Below are positions 54,856-60,462 of a stretch of DNA of 60,462 nucleotides, one piece after another. Made by a program: the position numbers and the translations under genes. The first letter of the stretch is position 1; each line of letters starts with the position of its first letter. Source of the stretch: Cellulomonas sp. (GTDB taxonomy: Bacteria > Actinomycetota > Actinomycetes > Actinomycetales > Cellulomonadaceae); assembly GCF_015234515.1 (NCBI RefSeq), contig NZ_JADGMY010000023.1, forward strand, positions 331,882 to 392,343. The letters run 5' to 3'. The notes under the pieces are model-generated. The model made no database searches. It saw only the letters and a list, made by a program, of their open reading frames with translations, and was not told where the DNA came from.

Positions 54856-56223
54856 TCATCCCGTCGTGCGTGGCCGCCGCTCCCCGACGACCCGTACCCG
54901 GAAGCTCGCCACGGGCCCCGGCGTCGGTGCGGCACGCCGCCGCAGCACCGCGTCGCGCGGCGGGAGCTCCAGGTCGAGCCGGTGGAAGACCCGCGCCGCC
55001 GTGAGCGTCATGAGCACGTCCGCGACACCCTTGCCGAGGCACGTGTGCGGCCCCTTGCCGAACGGCGCGTACGCCCCGGGGGTCACGTGCTCGCGGCGCT
55101 CGGCCCCGTACCGGTCGATGTCGAACCGCAGCGGGTCGGGGAACAGCTCGGGCAGGAAGTGCGGCACGGTGACCGCGCAGTAGACGGGCTCGCCCTCGCG
55201 GATCAGGTGCCCGGCGTACTCGAAGTCGCGGTTGGCGACGCGCGGCTGGGCCACGGCGATCGGGTACAGGCGCATGGTCTCCATGACCGCGCCGTTCGTC
55301 GCCGTGAGGCGCTCGAGCGACGCCTCGGTGAGCGGGCCGGAGGCGAAGACCTCGTCCGCCTCGGCGCGGATGCGCGCGAGCACGTCGGGGTGCGCGAGGA
55401 CGGCGTGCACGAGGCAGCCGAGCGTGTTCGCGACCGTGTCGAGCCCCGCGACGTACGGGCCGGTGAGCGCGAGCACCAGGTCGTTCGCCGCGAGGAGCCC
55501 GGGGTCGGCGTCGTGGGCGTCCATGATGTCGTCGACGAGTGTGCGCCGGTGGTCGGGCCGCGGCTCGCGTGCCCGGTGCGCGCGGATCATCTCCTCGCCG
55601 AGCTCCTGGACCCGCGCCCGCGACCGCCGGTACACGGGGCTGCGCAGCACGATCTCGGGGCGCTGGCGCGTGACGAGCGCGTTGAGGATGTAGAGGATCG
55701 TCGTGCGGATGTCGCGCACGTACTCGGTCGGCACGGTCCCGGTCAGCATCGTGCCGAGCTGGCTCGTCACGAGGAACTGCAGCGCCTCGACGACGGGCAC
55801 GGCCGTCCCGGGCCGCCACGCGCGGTCGAGGCACTCGTCGGTGATCGCGACGAGCTCGTCGAGCCGGCCGTCGAGCGCCTCGCGCGAGTACCCGCGGCGC
55901 ATCACCTCGCGGAGCCTGCGATGCTCGGGGCCGTCGACACCCGTGAGGGTCCGCGTCGCGCCGTACTCGTCGACGAGCCCCTGCCACACCTCGGCGGACC
56001 GCAGGCTGTCGCGCCCCTCGCGCGAGCCCATCCACCGCGCGAGGTCGGGCCCGGCGAGGACCGTGAGCGTCCGCCGCAACGCGCGCACGCGGAACACCGG
56101 CCCGTGCTCGGCGTAGCACCGCACGAAGAACGCGGCCGGATCGCTCGCGAGCGCGGCGACGCTGCCGATCACCGGCGGGCCGGGCACGACGGGGATGGTG
56201 TCGACGGTCGTGGCTGCGGTCAT
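54856..56223 (-). CDS. cytochrome P450
   Basis: The 455-residue protein shows P450 hallmarks: I-helix LVLALTGPYVAGLDTVANT, the ExxR motif in AVMETMRLYPI, and the heme loop APFGKGPHTCLGKGVADV with Cys ligand C395. It has no membrane anchor, as is usual for bacterial class I P450s that use ferredoxin partners; none is encoded here. The I-helix has A-G-x-D-T rather than A-G-x-E/D-T-T, which is within normal variation. It follows the GGT gene by 42 bp and may be co-transcribed with it. Substrate unknown. Confidence 0.92.
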   Translation of the reverse strand: MTAATTVDTIPVVPGPPVIGSVAALASDPAAFFVRCYAEHGPVFRVRALRRTLTVLAGPDLARWMGSREGRDSLRSAEVWQGLVDEYGATRTLTGVDGPEHRRLREVMRRGYSREALDGRLDELVAITDECLDRAWRPGTAVPVVEALQFLVTSQLGTMLTGTVPTEYVRDIRTTILYILNALVTRQRPEIVLRSPVYRRSRARVQELGEEMIRAHRAREPRPDHRRTLVDDIMDAHDADPGLLAANDLVLALTGPYVAGLDTVANTLGCLVHAVLAHPDVLARIRAEADEVFASGPLTEASLERLTATNGAVMETMRLYPIAVAQPRVANRDFEYAGHLIREGEPVYCAVTVPHFLPELFPDPLRFDIDRYGAERREHVTPGAYAPFGKGPHTCLGKGVADVLMTLTAARVFHRLDLELPPRDAVLRRRAAPTPGPVASFRVRVVGERRPRTTG

Positions 56224-56265
56224 CGCACTGGATCGCTCTCTCGCGGGGGCGTGGGTGGGTGGGGG

Positions 56266-58185
56266 TCAGCGGCGGGGACGGACCACGCCCGCGCTGCCGC
56301 CGCCGCGGCGCTCCGGCTCGGCGACCGACAGCAGCTTCCCGCGGTCGAGGAACTCGATCGCGGTGGCAGCCCCGATCTCCGGGCTGTCGGCGAACACGTG
56401 GCCCAGCGCCTCGAGCCCGGCGCGGGGGAAGCCGGGCTCCGCCTGGATCGACGTCCCGTTGCGGGGCGTCGCGCGGGGCGCGGCCACGGCCTCGTCGAGC
56501 GGCATGCCCAGGTCGATCCGGTTCACCAGCGTCTGCAGCACCGTCGTGATGATCGTCGGGCCGCCGGGCGACCCGAGCGCCAGCAGCGGGCGGCCGTCCT
56601 GCAGCACGATCGTCGGCGCCATCGAGCTGCGGGGGCGCTTGCCCGGGCCGGGGAGGTTCGGCTCCACGCCCTCCTGCGTCTCGTCGGTGAAGGTGAAGTC
56701 CGTCAGCTCGTTGTTCAGCAGGAACCCGCGACCCGGGACGACGATCCCGCTGCCGCCCGTGGACTCGATGGTCAGCGTGTAGGCGACGACGTTGCCCCAG
56801 CGGTCGGCCGTCGTCAGGTGCGTCGTGGACGTGCCCTCGGGGGCCTCGCTGCCGGGCTCGTCCCCCGGGGGGCACAGCTCGTACGTCCCGTCGGGGGACC
56901 CGGGCGCCACCGGCTTGGGCAGCGCCACCTCCGGGTCGATGAGGCAGGCGCGCTCGGCCGCGAAGCCGTCGGACAGCAGCTCGGTCAGCGGGACGTCGAC
57001 GAACGCGGGGTCGCCGACCCAGCGGTTGCGGTCCGCGAAGGCCAGCGACGCCGCCTCGACGTAGTGGTGCAGCGCCTGTGTCTCGTCGAGGGCGCCGAGG
57101 TCCACGGTCTCGAGGATGTTCAGCGCCTCGCCGACCGTCGTCCCGCCGGACGACGGCGGCGCCATCCCGTACACGTCCAGCCCGCGGTAACCGACGCGCG
57201 TGGGCTCGCGGTGCACGACGTCGTACGCGGCGAGGTCGGCCGTCTCCAGCAGCCCCGGGCGCACGACGCGCGCGCTGCCGGGCGCGACGGGCGGCGTCTG
57301 CGCGGTGTCGACGATCTCCTGCGCCAGCGGCCCCGTGTACAGCGCGTCGACCCCGTGGCGGGCCAGCAGCCGGTAGGTGCGCGCCAGGTCGGGGTTGCGG
57401 AGCACGGAGCCGACCCGTGGCACGGCGCCCCGGGGCAGGAACAGCGCGGCCGTCGACGGGAAGTCGGCGAACCGGTCCTTGTTCGCCGTGGTCTGGTCGG
57501 CGAACGTCTGGTCCACGACGAACCCGCGCTCGGCGACGCGGGTCGCCCCCGCCAGCGCGTCGCGCAGGCTCAGCGTCCCCCAGGTGTCGAGGGCCGCCTG
57601 CCACGTCGCGGGCGTCCCGGGCACACCGACCGACAGCCCCGACGTCACCGCCTCCTCGAACGGGATCGCAGCGCCGTCCTCGACGAACGCGTCGGGACCC
57701 ATCGCGGCCGGTGCGGTCTCGCGGCCGTCGATCGTCTGCACGGTCCCGCTCGCCGCGTCGTACACGACGAAGAACCCGCCGCCGCCGATGCCGGCCGAGT
57801 ACGGCTCGGTCACGCCGAGCGTCGCGGCCGCCGCCACCGCCGCGTCGACGGCGTTGCCCCCGCGGCGCAGCACGTCCAGGCCGACGCGCGTGGCGTCCGG
57901 GTCGACGGTCGAGACGGCGCCGCCCGTGCCGACCGCGACCGGGACCTTGGCGGGCGGGCGCCCGTGCCCTGGTCCACCGTGCCCTGGTCCGCCGTGCCCG
58001 GGCCCGCCGTGTCCTGGTCCGCCGTGCCCGGGCCCGCCGCGCCCGTCGAGGCTCGCACCACCGTCGACGTCGGCCCCGGCACCCGCCGGGTCGGGTGGTG
58101 CCGCGCTCCCCGGCAGCGCGCCGGCGGTGAGCGCGAGCGCCGCGGCGACGACGACGAGCGGACGGGTGAGCGTGGACGCGCGCAT
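56266..58185 (-). CDS. ggt: secreted gamma-glutamyltransferase with GPGHG repeats
   Basis: The 639-residue precursor has a signal peptide (to about residue 28), a low-complexity segment with five perfect GPGHG repeats (about 51-75) and then a full GGT domain: GGAVSTVDPDATRVGLDVLRRGGNAVDAAVAA, YSAGIGGGGFFVVYD, and the autoprocessing site EGTSTTHLTTADRWGN with the catalytic Thr (T454) that becomes the new N-terminus of the small subunit. SSMAPTIVLQDGRPLLALGSPGG is also typical. It should cleave the gamma-glutamyl bond of glutathione-like substrates in the envelope or outside. The Gly-Pro-His linker is unusual and could bind metal. Confidence 0.92.
   Translation of the reverse strand: MRASTLTRPLVVVAAALALTAGALPGSAAPPDPAGAGADVDGGASLDGRGGPGHGGPGHGGPGHGGPGHGGPGHGRPPAKVPVAVGTGGAVSTVDPDATRVGLDVLRRGGNAVDAAVAAAATLGVTEPYSAGIGGGGFFVVYDAASGTVQTIDGRETAPAAMGPDAFVEDGAAIPFEEAVTSGLSVGVPGTPATWQAALDTWGTLSLRDALAGATRVAERGFVVDQTFADQTTANKDRFADFPSTAALFLPRGAVPRVGSVLRNPDLARTYRLLARHGVDALYTGPLAQEIVDTAQTPPVAPGSARVVRPGLLETADLAAYDVVHREPTRVGYRGLDVYGMAPPSSGGTTVGEALNILETVDLGALDETQALHHYVEAASLAFADRNRWVGDPAFVDVPLTELLSDGFAAERACLIDPEVALPKPVAPGSPDGTYELCPPGDEPGSEAPEGTSTTHLTTADRWGNVVAYTLTIESTGGSGIVVPGRGFLLNNELTDFTFTDETQEGVEPNLPGPGKRPRSSMAPTIVLQDGRPLLALGSPGGPTIITTVLQTLVNRIDLGMPLDEAVAAPRATPRNGTSIQAEPGFPRAGLEALGHVFADSPEIGAATAIEFLDRGKLLSVAEPERRGGGSAGVVRPRR
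57962..58040 (-). repeat. 15-bp tandem repeat encoding GPGHG units
   Basis: Five near-identical 15-bp units (CCGTGCCCTGGTCCG-like on the plus strand) encode GPGHG repeats in the gamma-glutamyltransferase. They alternate between CTGGTCC and CGGGCCC variants. Confidence 0.85.
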
Positions 58186-58258
58186 GCTGGCCCCCTGGTG
58201 GTGCGACGTCAGGAGTCCGTCCTACCACCGCGCGCCGAGGAGGGCACGGGGTGCGGCG

Positions 58259-59449
58259 TCAGGACACCTTGCCCCGCAGCAGCCGGTGCCAGTAGATCTG
58301 CGGCTCGACGTACCGGTCGAAGACGTACAGCGAGCGCCGCGGGCGCACGAGGTCCGGGAAGGGGATCGTCGGCTCGGCGCGCCCCTCGCGGTCGTGCTCG
58401 GCCAGCAGCAGCTCGCTGCGCGACGTCGTGACGGGAGCCACCGTGTACCCGTCGTAGTGCCGCAGCGGCGCTCCCGCACCGGCCGCGGGGATGTTGTGCG
58501 CGACCACGGGCACCTGCTTGCGCAGCGCCCCGCCGGACGGTGACGTGTCGACCGTCGCCACGTCACCCAGCGCCCACACCCGCGGGTACGTGCGGTGCCG
58601 CAGGGTCAGCGGGTCGACGTCGACGAAGCCGTCGCTCCCCTCGGACGCCAGGCCGCTCGCGGCCACCCAGGTAGGTGCGCGGTGCGGCGGTGCGACGTAC
58701 AGCGCGTCGTAGGTCAGCGTCTCGGCGTCGACCCGCGAGCGCAGGTCCAGGCGGCGGGCGACCGGGTCGACGCGCTCCACCGCCGTGCCGGTGCGCACCC
58801 GCACGCCGTACGCGTCGGCCGCCAGGCGCAGCTCCTCGTCCGCCTGCGCGGTGCCGGCGAGCCGCGACCCCTCCACCAGCAGGTCGACGGTGAGCGCGTC
58901 GAGCACCCCGGTCGTCCGCCAGTGGTCCGCCGCGAGGAACAACGGCTTGAGGCCCACGGGGGAGCACGGCACGTGCCGGTCCGAGATGGCGAACACGACC
59001 CGCCCGGTGGTGAGCACCGAGAGCATGTCCCACGTGTCCGGTGCGTGCTCCGGCAGGTAGCTGGTCGACGCGTGGGGCGTCGCGACCGCCTCGGCCATGC
59101 CCGGCACGGCGTCCCAGTCGACCTCCGACCCCGGGCACAGCACGAGGTCGCCGTAGCGCAGCGAGCGGCCGCCGGCGAGGTGGACCGTCGACGCCGCGGG
59201 GTCCACCGCTGTCACGCGGTCCTCGTACCAGTGCACGTCGGCCGGCACCACGTCGGCCTGCGGGCGTCGCAGGTCGTCGAGCGTCGCGGCCCCACCGGCG
59301 ACGTACGACAGCATCGGCCGGTAGTGGTGGACCTCGTTGGGGTCGACGAGCGCGACGTCGGGGCACCCACCCCGCAGCAGCTTGGCGGCCAGGGAGATGC
59401 CGGCGTTGCCGCCCCCGACGATGACGACGCGATGGCGCGGAGCGATCAT
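58259..59449 (-). CDS. SQR-like flavoprotein (sulfide:quinone oxidoreductase family)
   Basis: The 396-residue protein starts HRVVIVGGGNAGISLAAKLLRGG (FAD fold) and has VHHYRPMLSYVAGG, LVLCPGSEVDWDAVPGM, HVPCSPVGLKPLFLAADHW (C162), VWALGDVATVDTSPSGG and a C-terminal segment with YDGYTVAPVTTSRSELLLAEHD and LYVFDRYVEPQIYWHRLLRG. The C-terminal pattern is that of the mitochondrial-type SQR branch. In those enzymes the YDGYTSCPLVT Cys forms the second redox thiol; here that position is Ala (A338). A canonical sulfide oxidase is therefore doubtful. The protein is peripheral to the membrane by homology. Confidence 0.78.
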   Translation of the reverse strand: MIAPRHRVVIVGGGNAGISLAAKLLRGGCPDVALVDPNEVHHYRPMLSYVAGGAATLDDLRRPQADVVPADVHWYEDRVTAVDPAASTVHLAGGRSLRYGDLVLCPGSEVDWDAVPGMAEAVATPHASTSYLPEHAPDTWDMLSVLTTGRVVFAISDRHVPCSPVGLKPLFLAADHWRTTGVLDALTVDLLVEGSRLAGTAQADEELRLAADAYGVRVRTGTAVERVDPVARRLDLRSRVDAETLTYDALYVAPPHRAPTWVAASGLASEGSDGFVDVDPLTLRHRTYPRVWALGDVATVDTSPSGGALRKQVPVVAHNIPAAGAGAPLRHYDGYTVAPVTTSRSELLLAEHDREGRAEPTIPFPDLVRPRRSLYVFDRYVEPQIYWHRLLRGKVS

Positions 59450-59666
59450 GTGCGGCCCGCTTCCTGCGGTCGGAGGGCTCTTCCCGGCCACGCTAGGTGA
59501 GGCGTCGTAGGTCCGCGCGCCGAGGCCGCCGGCGGCGACGGGCCTGGCGGGCTCGTCGTGCACCGTGGCGCAACCCCGTGCCGAGTCCCCGTCCGGCACG
59601 GGCAGCGCGGCGCTCCATCGCCCCGAAGACCGAGACGGCCTACCGTGAGAACGTGGAGCCGTACCC

Positions 59667-60410
59667 GTGACCAGGGTCGTCGCGCACCGGGGGAACTCGT
59701 GGGTCGCGCCGCAGAACACGCTCGCCGCGTTCGAGGCGGCCGCCCGTGCGGGCGCCGACTCGATCGAGCTCGACGTGCAGCTGACGTCCGACGGGCACGT
59801 CGTGGTCATCCACGACGACACGCTGGACGCGACGACCTCGGGCTCCGGCTGGCTCAAGGACACGACGCTCGCCGAGGTCCGGGAGCTCGATGCGGGGTCG
59901 TGGTTCTCGCCGGCGTACGCCGGGCAGCGCGTGCCGCTGCTCGACGAGGTGATCGAGCTGCTGCTGCGGCACCCGTCCGTCGACCTGCTGTGCGAGGTGA
60001 AGGGCGAGTGGACGGCCGAGCAGGCGGAGCTCGTGACCCGTCCGCTGCGGGCGGCGGGGCTGGCGTCGCGCGTGGTCGTCCAGAGCTTCTGGCCGGCGAC
60101 CGTCGAGGCGCTGCGCGACGCGGACCCGGGGCTGCGGCGAGGGCTGTTGCTGGGCGACGTGGGGCAGGACGTGCTCGACCTGTGCGCGTCGCTCGACGTC
60201 GTCATGGCGAACCCGCACGGCCTGCTGCTGCAGCAGGACCCCGGCCTGGTCGCGCGCCTGCACGGCGCCGGCCTGCAGGTCGCGGTCTGGACGCTCGACG
60301 AGCCGGCGCACTGGGCGACGGCCGTCGGGCTGGCCGTCGACGAGATCATCACCGACCGCCCGGACCACCTCGCGGGCTGGCTGACCGCCCGCCACCCACC
60401 CCGCCCGTGA
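59667..60410 (+). CDS. glycerophosphodiester phosphodiesterase (UgpQ-type)
   Basis: The 247-residue protein starts VVAHRGNSWVAPQNTLAAF and has SIELDVQLTSDGHVVVIHDDTLD and PLLDEVIELLLRHPSVDLLCEVKG. The H-R-G, E-x-D and H-D-D motifs supply the catalytic His pair and metal ligands of GDPD enzymes. The C-terminal half has VQSFWPATVEALRDADPGLRRGLLLG and DEIITDRPDHLAGWL. It should release glycerol 3-phosphate from lipid-derived diesters in the cytosol. GGAG lies 9 nt before GTG 59667. Its stop codon lies in the first copy of a direct repeat. Confidence 0.92.
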   Translation: MTRVVAHRGNSWVAPQNTLAAFEAAARAGADSIELDVQLTSDGHVVVIHDDTLDATTSGSGWLKDTTLAEVRELDAGSWFSPAYAGQRVPLLDEVIELLLRHPSVDLLCEVKGEWTAEQAELVTRPLRAAGLASRVVVQSFWPATVEALRDADPGLRRGLLLGDVGQDVLDLCASLDVVMANPHGLLLQQDPGLVARLHGAGLQVAVWTLDEPAHWATAVGLAVDEIITDRPDHLAGWLTARHPPRP

Positions 60411-60462
60411 GAGTGCAATCCAGTCCCCGGGGTGGTGCGTGAGAGTGCAATCCGGTCCTCGG
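60406..60462. repeat. two copies of a 25-bp direct repeat at the window edge
   Basis: CGTGAGAGTGCAATCC followed by RGTCCYCGG occurs at 60406-60430 and 60438-60462 (23 of 25 positions identical), 32 bp apart. The window ends within or just after the second copy, so more copies may follow. The stop codon of the GDPD gene falls in the first copy. Confidence 0.55.

Noticed and set aside
57962..58040. GC-rich tandem repeats considered as a hairpin or REP element
   Set aside because: They encode GPGHG units in frame within the GGT gene.
54811..58431. A 1206-codon open frame on the plus strand opposite the P450 and GGT genes
   Set aside because: It is a high-GC antisense artefact: low-complexity Arg/Gly/Val-rich translation without domains, while the minus strand holds complete P450 and GGT motifs.

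Overview
The window is about 60 kb of very high-GC DNA. Its coding sequences use GTG/TTG starts and codons ending in G or C, and genes are packed tightly with frequent ATGA/GTGA stop-start overlaps. This is typical of an actinobacterium. The concentration of secreted plant-polysaccharide enzymes (one GH9 cellulase, four GH10 xylanases, one GH51 arabinofuranosidase, one CE2-type esterase, several with CBM2 modules on Pro/Thr/Ser linkers) points to a cellulolytic member of the Cellulomonadaceae, most likely Cellulomonas. The genus is inferred. No rRNA, tRNA, CRISPR array, insertion sequence or prophage was seen.

Layout. 1-2.7 kb: SRPBCC fragment, Imm-5-like protein and an arsR-AHSA1-VOC operon. 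2.8-8.3 kb: GH9 cellulase behind a CelR/CebR-type operator, then an MFS transporter divergent from a LacI regulator across a perfect 16-bp palindrome. 8.4-11.2 kb: an HTH (antitoxin-like) gene followed by a stump of what looks like its nucleotidyltransferase toxin partner, then HAD, membrane and F420/NADP oxidoreductase genes. 11.4-17.6 kb: GH10 xylanase A, MFS, a GH3 NagZ-like enzyme, ACT and OsmC proteins. 17.6-25.8 kb: ArsR regulator, a sortase-anchored ALF-repeat protein, pseudouridine synthase, DUF1345 protein, GH10-CBM2 xylanase B, YndJ/DUF1990 pair, methyltransferase and anti-sigma-type ATPase. 25.9-36.2 kb: a CUT1 sugar ABC transporter without an ATPase gene, DinB, PHP phosphatase, GH10 lipoprotein D, GMC oxidoreductase and SMP-30 lactonase. 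36.2-42.1 kb: GH10-CBM2 xylanase C, a ScoMcrA-head-domain protein, and a LacI regulator divergent from a GH51-hydrolase operon. 42.2-52.3 kb: membrane protein, GNAT, DUF4143 ATPase with 23-bp iterons upstream, a YceI-sigma-anti-sigma operon, Fic protein, MarR-FMN reductase pair, peptidase E and HAD hydrolase. 52.3-60.5 kb: CE2-CBM2 esterase, cytochrome P450, gamma-glutamyltransferase, an SQR-like flavoprotein and GDPD.

How it works together (inference). Secreted GH10 xylanases, the CE2 esterase and the GH9 cellulase cut hemicellulose and cellulose outside the cell. GH10-D, a lipoprotein, would act at the cell surface. Oligosaccharides could enter through the CUT1 transporter, which probably borrows a shared MsiK-like ATPase encoded elsewhere, or through MFS carriers. 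Cytoplasmic GH51 then removes arabinose side chains. Control appears layered: a CelR/CebR-type site on GH9, a 17-bp motif shared by two xylanase promoters, and local LacI regulators. The remainder is ordinary stress, redox and envelope housekeeping.

The items most worth a second look are the shared xylanase motif, the decayed toxin-antitoxin remnant, the 23-bp iterons before the DUF4143 ATPase, the inverted repeats before the Fic gene, an SQR-like protein lacking one expected cysteine, and the uncharacterised modules of GH10-A. I did not find convincing evidence for a wholly new multi-gene system.
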